A stretch of 8,016 nt of DNA from Palsa-504 sp050698735 (GTDB taxonomy: Bacteria > Actinomycetota > Actinomycetes > Streptosporangiales > Streptosporangiaceae): assembly GCA_050698735.1 (NCBI GenBank), contig JBOHCG010000357.1, positions 1 to 8,016 on the forward strand. The letters are read 5' to 3'. Positions 1-5,203 of this stretch are shown here, one piece after another. Under the pieces are notes generated by a model. That model was not told the origin of the DNA and did not search any database. It saw nothing but the letters and a program-made list of their open reading frames with translations. The stretch's first letter is position 1. Every line of letters starts with the position of its first letter. The translations under genes and the position numbers were made by a program.

Positions 1-899
1 GCCGCCCGCTGCGCGGCCTGCGCCGCGAGGTACGCCCGCTGCGCCGCCACCAGCGCCGCCTCGTGCGCCTGGTCGGTTGCCAGCTCGGTGGCCAGCTTGT
101 CCCGCTGCGCCTTGTCCGCCCGCACGAACTGGACCTGCCTGGCCACGGCGGCCTGGATGGCCACCTTGAGGGCGGTCGCCGCCCGCAGGTCGGCCTGCTG
201 GGCCACCAGCAGGTCATGTGCCTGACTGCGGAACACCGCGGCCACCACGTCGTTCGCCTGGTTCACCGCGAGCGTGTCCGTGCCTTGCTGGGCGAGGACC
301 TGGCCCATTCCGACCTCGCTCAGGTATCCCTGCGGGCCGTTGGCGTCGCCGAGCATGGACGTGACCGCGTCGAAGCCGCCGCCCGACTCGAACTCCTGGG
401 CGGCCAGGCCCGCCAGCTGGCGCTGGCTGGTTTCCTTGGCCTGCTGCGCGGCGGCCAGCCTGGCCTGGGTGACCTTGTACGCCGCGGCGGCCCGCTGCTC
501 GTCCACCTGCGTCTGGTCATACCGCTCGGTGAGCACCTCGGCCTGGGTCTGCAGCGCCCCGAGCGCCTTGCTCGCCGCCGACAGCCGGTTCTGCGCCGTG
601 CCGAGCGACGCCTGATTCTGCTTGACCTGGCCTTGTGCCGAGTTGATCTGCGACGTGCTCGGCGGACTCGGGTTGCCGTCCAGGCGCCAGCCCGGCGCGG
701 ACGGCAGGCTGAGGGCCGCGATCAGGCCGCAGCCCGCTGCGATGCGAAGACCGACCCGGCCGCGCAGGCGGCGAGGAACCAGCCGACCAGGAAAACGGCC
801 GCGCCGCAGATCAGAATTAGCCCCGCGTCCCCGGTCAGGTTTGTGATTACCTGACCAGTCGAAGAACGTGTCCCCCAGACCTCGCAAAGGCGTCAGCAC
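1..899 (-). CDS. Secreted coiled-coil peptidoglycan hydrolase, probable NlpC/P60 type, N-terminal part
   Basis: The minus strand is open from a TAA at 936-938 down to the window edge, about 299 codons from the GTG at 897-899. The reading from about 750 downward starts with an Arg-rich stretch and a hydrophobic segment (GLRIAAGCGLIAALSLPSA) resembling a signal peptide. A Gln/Ala-rich heptad-like coiled coil follows (for example NSAQGQVKQNQASLGTAQ and AQQAKETSQRQLAGLAAQEF), with a GGGFDAVTSMLGDANGPQGY segment. This is the layout of the N-terminal halves of actinobacterial RipA/NlpC-P60 endopeptidases; the catalytic domain would lie beyond position 1 and is not seen, so the family is inferred. 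The start is uncertain. GTG 899 and TTG 887 are the only usual start codons in frame, and they put about 45 odd Arg-rich residues before the signal peptide. A CTG at 780-782 would give a far more natural signal peptide but has no clear ribosome binding site. Confidence 0.72.
   Translation of the reverse strand, partial: MLTPLRGLGDTFFDWSGNHKPDRGRGANSDLRRGRFPGRLVPRRLRGRVGLRIAAGCGLIAALSLPSAPGWRLDGNPSPPSTSQINSAQGQVKQNQASLGTAQNRLSAASKALGALQTQAEVLTERYDQTQVDEQRAAAAYKVTQARLAAAQQAKETSQRQLAGLAAQEFESGGGFDAVTSMLGDANGPQGYLSEVGMGQVLAQQGTDTLAVNQANDVVAAVFRSQAHDLLVAQQADLRAATALKVAIQAAVARQVQFVRADKAQRDKLATELATDQAHEAALVAAQRAYLAAQAAQRA
831..858 (-). promoter_or_regulatory. Strong hairpin in the hydrolase leader or start region
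   Basis: Minus-strand GGTCAGGT, then AATCACAA, then ACCTGACC forms a perfect 8-bp stem (arms 849-856 and 833-840) with an 8-nt loop. One G-U and one C-G pair extend it to 10 bp in RNA (831-858). No T-run follows, so it is not a classical intrinsic terminator. It could be a leader RNA structure or a dyad operator. It lies exactly where the hydrolase frame and a hydrophobic alternative frame meet. Confidence 0.5.
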
Positions 900-932
900 C
901 CCCCCGAACCAGCGCTCCCCCGTGTTCCTGAG
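840..932 (-). promoter_or_regulatory. Possible diverged ydaO-like (c-di-AMP) riboswitch upstream of the hydrolase
   Basis: Reading the minus strand, segments appear in the order expected for the ydaO/yuaA aptamer, judged by eye against remembered examples: ACGGGGGAGCGC, then GGGGGTGCTGACG, then GGGACACGTTCT, then GGTCAGGTAA. That riboswitch class is known to precede actinobacterial cell-wall hydrolase genes, which fits the gene here. Against it, the closing P1 helix is not evident, the junction spacing is short, and the only ordinary start codons of the gene (897-899, 885-887) would lie inside the structure. Treat as a hypothesis. Confidence 0.27.
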
Positions 933-1012
933 CGTTTATCGATTACACAGAGTAGTGACTCTATACCACAGTGTGATGTAAATCTCGGCAGCGCGGCCAG
1001 CTGAGTTCATAA

Positions 1013-1028
1013 TGTGATCCCGAGCACA
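1013..1028. promoter_or_regulatory. CRP operator between divergent crp and hydrolase genes
   Basis: TGTGATCCCGAGCACA matches the CRP consensus TGTGA-N6-TCACA with one mismatch in ten defined positions. The flanks (AA before, TT after) also match the extended 22-bp E. coli consensus. Actinobacterial Crp proteins recognise essentially this sequence. The centre is about 116 nt upstream of the crp GTG and a similar distance from the hydrolase GTG at 899. A TATAGG at 1055-1060 could be a -10 element for crp, which would put the site near -46, close to a class II activator position; no good -35 is visible. This suggests autoregulation of crp and possible cAMP control of the hydrolase. Confidence 0.78.
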
Positions 1029-1076
1029 TTTCACCCCCGGGAATGATCCACACTTATAGGGCACGGCCAGCAAGTA

Positions 1077-1113
1077 ATCGCTGGCCGGCCAGTCGGCCGA
1101 GACGGCCAGCGAT
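1077..1113 (+). promoter_or_regulatory. Inverted repeat/hairpin in the crp 5' leader
   Basis: ATCGCTGGCC at 1077-1086 is perfectly complementary to GGCCAGCGAT at 1104-1113. The 17-nt spacer itself contains GGCCAG and TCGGCCGA. The element ends 12 nt before the AAGGAGG of crp (1126-1132), so in mRNA it would form a stable hairpin just upstream of the ribosome binding site. A self-complementary CTGGCCGGCCAG at 1081-1092 offers a competing fold. Whether it regulates crp translation, ends leftward transcription or binds a protein cannot be told from sequence. Confidence 0.5.
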
Positions 1114-1136
1114 ACCATGGCCAGGAAGGAGGACCG

Positions 1137-1820
1137 GTGGAGGACGCCGACGTTGTGCTCAGGCGGGCACCGCTTTTTGATGGCCTCGACGAGGAGAACG
1201 CGCGAGCGCTACGACGGCAGATCTCAGAGGTAAAGCTGTCTCGCGGCGAGCACCTCTTCCTTGAGGGGCAGGACGGCGACCGGCTCTACGTGGTGCTCGA
1301 CGGCAAGATCAAGCTCACCCGCGCGGCGGCCGACGGCAGGGAAAACCTGCTGAGCGTGCTTGGCCCCGGCGAGATGTTCGGTGAGCTCTCGCTGTTCGAC
1401 CCGCGGCCGAGGACCTCCTCGGCCAGCGCCGTGACCGACGTCACGCTGGGCGCGCTCGGCCACGACACGCTGCTCGCCTGGCTGCTCGAGCACCCCGAAG
1501 CCTCCATGCACATGCTGCGGCAGCTGGCCAGGCGGCTTCGCCGGGCCAACGACGTGACCGCCGACCTGGTATTCACCGATGTGCCGGGCCGGGTAGCCAA
1601 GAACCTGCTGGACCTGGCCGACAGGTTCGGCCAGCAGGAAAGCGACGGCCTGCATGTTCATCACGATCTGACCCAGGAGGAACTCGCCCAGCTGGTCGGC
1701 GCGTCACGGGAGACGGTCAACAAGGCCCTCGCCGACTTCGCGGCCCGCGGCTGGCTGCAGATCTCCGCGCGTTCGGTGCTCATCCTCGACGCGGAGCGCC
1801 TCCGCAGGCGCGCCCGCTAG
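1137..1820 (+). CDS. crp: Crp/Fnr-family cAMP-responsive transcriptional regulator
   Basis: This 227-residue protein is close in length and sequence to M. tuberculosis Crp (Rv3676, 224 aa). The N-terminal cyclic-nucleotide-binding barrel (about 10-125) includes a phosphate-binding cassette, FGELSLFDPRPRTSSA at 81-96, in which Glu83 and Arg92 occupy the expected ligand positions. The dimer helix follows (about 123-142), then FTDVPGRVAKNLLDLA and a winged helix-turn-helix with recognition helix ASRETVNKALADF (189-201). The GTG start is set by a perfect AAGGAGG at 1126-1132, 4 nt upstream, which is slightly close. A near-consensus CRP site lies upstream, so autoregulation is likely. It is divergent from the cell-wall hydrolase gene and convergent with the MBL-fold gene, whose stop lies only 20 nt away. 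The equivalent Mtb gene has the same neighbours. Confidence 0.96.
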   Translation: MEDADVVLRRAPLFDGLDEENARALRRQISEVKLSRGEHLFLEGQDGDRLYVVLDGKIKLTRAAADGRENLLSVLGPGEMFGELSLFDPRPRTSSASAVTDVTLGALGHDTLLAWLLEHPEASMHMLRQLARRLRRANDVTADLVFTDVPGRVAKNLLDLADRFGQQESDGLHVHHDLTQEELAQLVGASRETVNKALADFAARGWLQISARSVLILDAERLRRRAR

Positions 1821-1858
1821 GCTCGCCGAGATTAGAGCGCTAGCGCTCGCCGAGATAG
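1815..1858. repeat. Near-tandem 22-bp repeat with a 14-bp palindrome at convergent gene ends
   Basis: CGCTAG followed by GCTCGCCGAGAT and AG occurs twice (1815-1835 and 1838-1858) with single-base indels; the exact 12-mer GCTCGCCGAGAT is at 1821-1832 and 1845-1856. The first copy holds the crp stop codon, and the second encodes the end (LGER and stop) of the MBL-fold gene on the minus strand. Between them GAGCGCTAGCGCTC (1835-1848) is a perfect palindrome. It looks like a small local duplication of the MBL-gene end. It may act as a weak bidirectional terminator, but there is no T-run. Confidence 0.6.
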
Positions 1859-2625
1859 TCGAGCTGAGCTCGCACGGACCACTCGGCGGCGGGCCAGACA
1901 GATGGGTCCACGTCCGTGTAGATCATGGCCACGATCTCGGCCGGCGTTCTCGCGCCCGCCGCCAGCGCACCCCTGACCTGGTCCAGCCGCTCCGCCCGGT
2001 GGGAAAGGTAGTAGTCAAGGGTGCCGGTCGGATCCGCCAGCATCGGGCCGTGTCCCGGCAGCAGCAGCCGTACCGCATGGTCCTGCGCCAAGTCCCGCAG
2101 TTGCCCGAGGCTCCGCAGGTAGTCACCGAGGTTCCCGTCCTTGGCGATCACTGTCGTCCCCCTGCCGAGGACGGTATCGCCGGTGAACAGGGCTCCGTCC
2201 GCGGGCAGCAGGAGGCTCACCGAGTCGGCCGAATGGCCTGGCGTCCCGATCACCCGAAGCTCGCAGCCGGCCGCCGTCACCACGTCGCCGCCCGCGAGCC
2301 CTTCGGTTCCGAGCCGGTGCGCCGGGTCGGCGGCCTGCACGGGCGCACCGCTCAGCGCCGCCAGCCGCGCCGCCCCGGCCGAATGATCGAGGTGCCCGTG
2401 GGTCAGCAGGATCCTGGCCACCCTGCGGTCGCCCGCCACCGCCGCGGCGAGCACCCGGCGCAGGTGCCCCTCGTCGTCCGGCCCGGGATCGATCACCACG
2501 ACAGATGACGAGCCCGTCTCGGCGATCAGCCACGTGTTGGTGCCGTCCAGCGTCATCGGCGACGGATTCGGCGCGAGCAGGCACGTCGCCCGCTCCGTCC
2601 GGAAGCCATCGATATCCGTGCTCAT
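1840..2625 (-). CDS. MBL-fold metallohydrolase, LACTB2-like with C-terminal winged helix
   Basis: This 261-residue protein carries the full metallo-beta-lactamase-fold metal-site set: THGHLDH at 75-81 (His76, His78, Asp80, His81), His131 in TPGHSADS, Asp150 in FTGDT, and His192 in LPGHGP. The C-terminal 35 or so residues (TPAEIVAMIYTDVDPSVWPA onward) fit the small winged-helix tail of LACTB2-like proteins, some of which are endoribonucleases; other relatives are glyoxalase-II-like thioesterases. The substrate cannot be predicted. It corresponds by position and sequence type to Mtb Rv3677c. The ATG overlaps the stop of the Nudix gene as ATGA, and its own ribosome binding site is weak, so translational coupling is likely. 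It is the last gene of the minus-strand operon and has no signal peptide. Confidence 0.92.
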   Translation of the reverse strand: MSTDIDGFRTERATCLLAPNPSPMTLDGTNTWLIAETGSSSVVVIDPGPDDEGHLRRVLAAAVAGDRRVARILLTHGHLDHSAGAARLAALSGAPVQAADPAHRLGTEGLAGGDVVTAAGCELRVIGTPGHSADSVSLLLPADGALFTGDTVLGRGTTVIAKDGNLGDYLRSLGQLRDLAQDHAVRLLLPGHGPMLADPTGTLDYYLSHRAERLDQVRGALAAGARTPAEIVAMIYTDVDPSVWPAAEWSVRAQLDYLGER

Positions 2626-3473
2626 AGGGGATATTCAACCTCAGCCGGCATTGCCAGCCACACCTGGTCGTCCTCGACGACCGCCGTCGGCAGCAACGGG
2701 ACGATCTGCCTGCGCGCGGCCATCACGGCGGCCACGTCCTGGTACGCCGCGAGCTCGGCCAGCGTCACAGCCGTCGGCGGCAGCAGCGTTATCTCGCCGG
2801 ACCTGGCCGCATCCAGCGCCGCGGACGGCTCCCACCAGCTTCCGGAGTCCGACTCGCTTGCCGCCAGCGACGCCGTTTGCCCCGGCGGCAGGATGGCAGC
2901 GAAGAACCAGGTATCGAAGCGGCGAGGCGAGATGACGGGCGTGATCCAGCGTGCCCACGGCGTCAGCAGGTCCGCGCGCAGCAGCAGGCCGCGAAGGCGG
3001 AGCAGGTCACCGAGCGAGGCCGATCCGGTCAGCAGCGAGCTACGGTCTTGTTCCAGCGCCGCGGCGTCCCCGACCAGCTCGGCGGGCGAGGGGCCGGCGA
3101 GCAGCACGCCCGACTCCTCGAACGTCTCCCTGACCGCCGCGCAGACCAGGGCACGCGCGCGATCCGCCGGGGTGCCAAGCAGGCCGCCGAGGTCGGCCGG
3201 CGACGGGCCGGCCCAGCCGGCCTCGCCGACGCCCGGGTCGGCGTCGGGCGCGTCCACGGACCCGCCGGGGAACACGCAGGCCCCCGGCGCGAACTCCAGC
3301 GCGCCCGCCCGCCGCAGCAGGTACACCTCGACGCCGGGACCCTGGCGGAGCAAGATCACCGTCGCGGCGTCGCGCGGCACCGCGGGCGCCAGGCCGCGCG
3401 CGAAGAAGTCGCGGGCCCGCTCGGCCATCCCGCGCGGCACGGGCACGCGGGAAGGCACCCGCCGTTCGCTCAT
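2622..3473 (-). CDS. Nudix hydrolase with split Nudix box (NUDT19/CoA-diphosphatase-like)
   Basis: This 283-residue Nudix protein has the start of the Nudix signature, FPGGSVD, at 68-74, while the catalytic part, AAVRETFEESGVLL, falls at 112-125. That leaves about 30 more residues between the Gly and the REUxEExGU core than the canonical box allows. Such an insertion is characteristic of the NUDT19 (RP2) subgroup, whose studied members cleave CoA and acyl-CoA; the substrate here is inferred only. Conserved elements follow, including WITPVISPRRFDTWFFAA (about 176-193). The start ATG lies 7 nt after the RidA-like stop, and the end overlaps the next gene by 4 nt. Met16 is an alternative start; neither has a good Shine-Dalgarno sequence. 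It is soluble, with no signal peptide. Confidence 0.92.
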   Translation of the reverse strand: MSERRVPSRVPVPRGMAERARDFFARGLAPAVPRDAATVILLRQGPGVEVYLLRRAGALEFAPGACVFPGGSVDAPDADPGVGEAGWAGPSPADLGGLLGTPADRARALVCAAVRETFEESGVLLAGPSPAELVGDAAALEQDRSSLLTGSASLGDLLRLRGLLLRADLLTPWARWITPVISPRRFDTWFFAAILPPGQTASLAASESDSGSWWEPSAALDAARSGEITLLPPTAVTLAELAAYQDVAAVMAARRQIVPLLPTAVVEDDQVWLAMPAEVEYPL

Positions 3474-3480
3474 CGGGGGC

Positions 3481-3942
3481 TCAGTCGTGGACCTCGGCGA
3501 TCAGCTCCACCTCAACCGGCGCGTCAAGCGGAAGCTCCGCCACGCCGACCGCGCTGCGGGCATGCCTGCCATCCTCGCCGAACACCTCGATCAGCAGCTC
3601 GCTCGCGCCGTTCACCACCTGCGGCTGGCCGTTGAATCCTGGCGCGCTGGCGACGAAGCCGGTGACCTTCACGATCCGCCGGATCCGGTCCAGGCCGCCC
3701 GCGGCGGCGGCAGCAGCGGCGATCGCGTTCAGCGCGCAGGTCCGGGCCAGCCCGGCCGCATCCGGCGCGCTGACCTCCGCGCCCACCTTGCCGGTGGCGG
3801 GCAGTTTCCCGTCCACCACCGGCACCTGCCCGGAGACGTAGACGAACGCACCGGTCCGCACCGCGGGCACGTAGGCTGCCAGCGGCGCGGTCACCGGCGG
3901 CAGAGTCAGCCCGAGCTCGGCCAGTCGCTCGGTCGGGCTCAC
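3481..3942 (-). CDS. RidA/YjgF-like protein (long, about 150-residue subgroup)
   Basis: This 153-residue protein shows the YjgF/YER057c/UK114 fold signatures: GAFVYVSGQVPVVDGKLPAT (31-50), ALNAIAAAAAAAGGLDRI (70-87) and HARSAVGVAELPLDAPVEVE (127-146). Arg129 sits where the catalytic Arg of canonical RidA (Arg105 in E. coli) lies, so deamination of reactive enamine/imine intermediates is plausible. However, it belongs to the longer subgroup whose activity is less certain. The GTG start overlaps the stop of the DUF4177 gene as GTGA, and GAGG lies a suitable distance upstream. The same small-gene/RidA pairing occurs in Mtb (Rv3678A/Rv3678c). It is likely a cytosolic trimer by family knowledge. 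Confidence 0.92.
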   Translation of the reverse strand: MSPTERLAELGLTLPPVTAPLAAYVPAVRTGAFVYVSGQVPVVDGKLPATGKVGAEVSAPDAAGLARTCALNAIAAAAAAAGGLDRIRRIVKVTGFVASAPGFNGQPQVVNGASELLIEVFGEDGRHARSAVGVAELPLDAPVEVELIAEVHD

Positions 3943-4094
3943 GGCTTCGCCCTCTTCATGTAGGCGACAAGCTGCTCGGAATTAGGGCCGGGTATCACCG
4001 CGACCAGCTCCCAGCCGTCGTCACCCCAGGTGTCGAGGATCTGCTTGGTCGCGTGGACGAGCAACGGCACCGTCACGTACTCCCACTTTGGCAT
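3939..4094 (-). CDS. DUF4177 small protein (51 aa)
   Basis: This 51-residue ORF starts at ATG 4092-4094 and reads MPKWEYVTVPLLVH, then LDTWGDDGWELVAV and GPNSEQLVAYMKR. The WEY start and the GWELVAV core are typical of DUF4177 proteins, and the sequence resembles Mtb Rv3678A as I remember it. The function of the family is unknown; the short beta-rich sequence has no membrane segment. It begins 9 nt after the slipin stop, with AAGG partly overlapping that stop codon as a ribosome binding site. Its TGA overlaps the GTG of the RidA-like gene by 4 nt. The invariant coupling to RidA across actinobacteria suggests a linked role, but that is inference. Confidence 0.9.
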   Translation of the reverse strand: MPKWEYVTVPLLVHATKQILDTWGDDGWELVAVIPGPNSEQLVAYMKRAKP

Positions 4095-4103
4095 GGACCG
4101 ACC

Positions 4104-5072
4104 TTACGCCTTGTCGCTGGCCGTCACGTCAGGGGCGGTGAGATGCGGGATCTCGGGGGTCACCGCGTCCTCCACCTGCAGCACCGGCGGGATCGACGAC
4201 TCCTCGAGCTCAGGCACCTTCACGTTCGAGATAGCCGCCTCAGCGGCCGCCACCTCGGCGTCGCCGAGGTCCTCGAGCTCGTCCAGCGGCTCGGGCGGCG
4301 GGGCCGGCGGGCCGGGCGCCATCTTGTCGAAGAACCTGAGCAGCTCGACGGGAACGGGCATGACCAGCGTGCTGTTCCGCTCGCCCGCCACCTCGACCAC
4401 GGTCTGCAGCAACCTCAGCTGCAGCGCGGCCGGGTCGCGCGCCATCACGTTGGCCGCCGCGGCGAGCCGCTTGGACGCCTGGTACTCGCCGTCGGCGGTG
4501 ATGATCCTCGCGCGCCGTTCCCGCTCCGCCTCGGCCTGCCGGGACATGGACCGCTTCATGCCCTCGGGCAGCGACACGTCCTTGATCTCCACCCGCTCGA
4601 CCCGGATACCCCACGGCCCCTCGGTCGGCTCGTCGATGATTCGGCGCAGCTCGCGGTTGACGGTATCCCGCTCGGCCAGCAGCTGGTCCATCTCGGACTG
4701 GCCGATGATCGACCGAAGCGAGGTCTGCGCCTGCTGGGAAATGGCGAACATATAGTTCTGCACGTTCACGGTGGCCTTGATCGGGTCCACCACCCGGAAG
4801 TACACCACGGCGTCCACCCGGACGCTGACGTTATCCCTTGTGATGCCTTCCTGAGCGGGCACGGCCATGGCGACGATCTGCATGTTGACCTTCTGCATCC
4901 GGTCGCCGATCGGGCTGATTACAGTCAGCCCGGGACCGCGGATCTCGGGCATGACCCGGCCGAACCGGTAGATGATGCCCTGCTCGTACTGCTGCACCAC
5001 CTTAAGCGACCGCGCGGCGGCGATCAGCCCGAGTACGACCAAGACCACGATGACGGCAACAACTGCACCCAC
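4104..5072 (-). CDS. SPFH/slipin (stomatin-like) membrane protein
   Basis: The protein has an N-terminal membrane segment (AVVAVIVVLVVLGLIAAA), then the stomatin/slipin SPFH domain: QQYEQGIIYRFGR, RGPGLTVISPIGDRM, TRDNVSVRVDAVVYFRVVDP, QTSLRSIIGQ, PWGIRVERVEIKDVSLPEGM. An Ala/Glu/Arg-rich coiled coil (RQAEAERERRARIITADGEY) follows. The last 70 or so residues are Pro-rich then acidic and look disordered. Slipins form large oligomers at the inner membrane and are linked to membrane microdomain organisation and protease regulation. I chose GTG at 5070-5072 (322 aa) because AGAGGTGATC, an excellent match to the 16S anti-Shine-Dalgarno, sits 8 nt upstream. GTG 5081 and ATG 5138 are in frame but less well placed. 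No NfeD partner gene is in the window. It is the first gene of the five-gene operon and divergent from the ATPase pair. Confidence 0.92.
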   Translation of the reverse strand: MGAVVAVIVVLVVLGLIAAARSLKVVQQYEQGIIYRFGRVMPEIRGPGLTVISPIGDRMQKVNMQIVAMAVPAQEGITRDNVSVRVDAVVYFRVVDPIKATVNVQNYMFAISQQAQTSLRSIIGQSEMDQLLAERDTVNRELRRIIDEPTEGPWGIRVERVEIKDVSLPEGMKRSMSRQAEAERERRARIITADGEYQASKRLAAAANVMARDPAALQLRLLQTVVEVAGERNSTLVMPVPVELLRFFDKMAPGPPAPPPEPLDELEDLGDAEVAAAEAAISNVKVPELEESSIPPVLQVEDAVTPEIPHLTAPDVTASDKA

Positions 5073-5189
5073 CGGGATCACCTCTCTTCCTAGGACCCCA
5101 GCGTAGTGACTAAAGGCTGGCATGCCACGCGCCGCCACCGAACGATAAGGTCGCCGTGCCGAGATAGCCTCCGTGAGAAGAGAACAACC

Positions 5190-5194
5190 GGAGG
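5190..5194 (+). promoter_or_regulatory. Ribosome binding site of the first ATPase gene
   Basis: GGAGG with 9-nt spacing fixes the ATG at 5204. The 131-bp divergent region 5073-5203 must hold promoters for both the slipin operon and the ATPase pair, but I could not recognise a convincing -35/-10 pair on either strand. Confidence 0.65.
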
Positions 5195-5203
5195 CGTTTC
5201 GGC

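Noticed and set aside
63..854. Long plus-strand ORF of 263 codons opposite the hydrolase
   Set aside because: Composition (Leu/Arg/His/Gly-rich, no recognisable motif) is that of an antisense shadow. The minus strand in the same region encodes a coherent coiled-coil protein with a signal peptide.
972..987. Second possible CRP site starting TGTGA at 972
   Set aside because: The right half (TCTCG) matches TCACA poorly, so it falls well short of the site at 1013-1028.
936..1118. Minus-strand 60-codon ORF in the crp upstream region
   Set aside because: It lies in the AT-richer promoter region over the CRP site and leader hairpin, has no convincing ribosome binding site, and has no recognisable family.
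2893..3963. 356-codon plus-strand ORF opposite the Nudix and RidA-like genes
   Set aside because: It is Arg/Ser/Ala-rich, spans two well-identified genes on the other strand, and shows no domain.
4053..5093. 346-codon plus-strand ORF opposite the slipin gene
   Set aside because: It is a His/Asp/Leu-rich shadow of the slipin reading frame.
5073..5138. Longer slipin N-terminus from ATG 5138
   Set aside because: The extra 22 residues are not slipin-like. An excellent Shine-Dalgarno (AGAGGTGATC) points to GTG 5072 instead.
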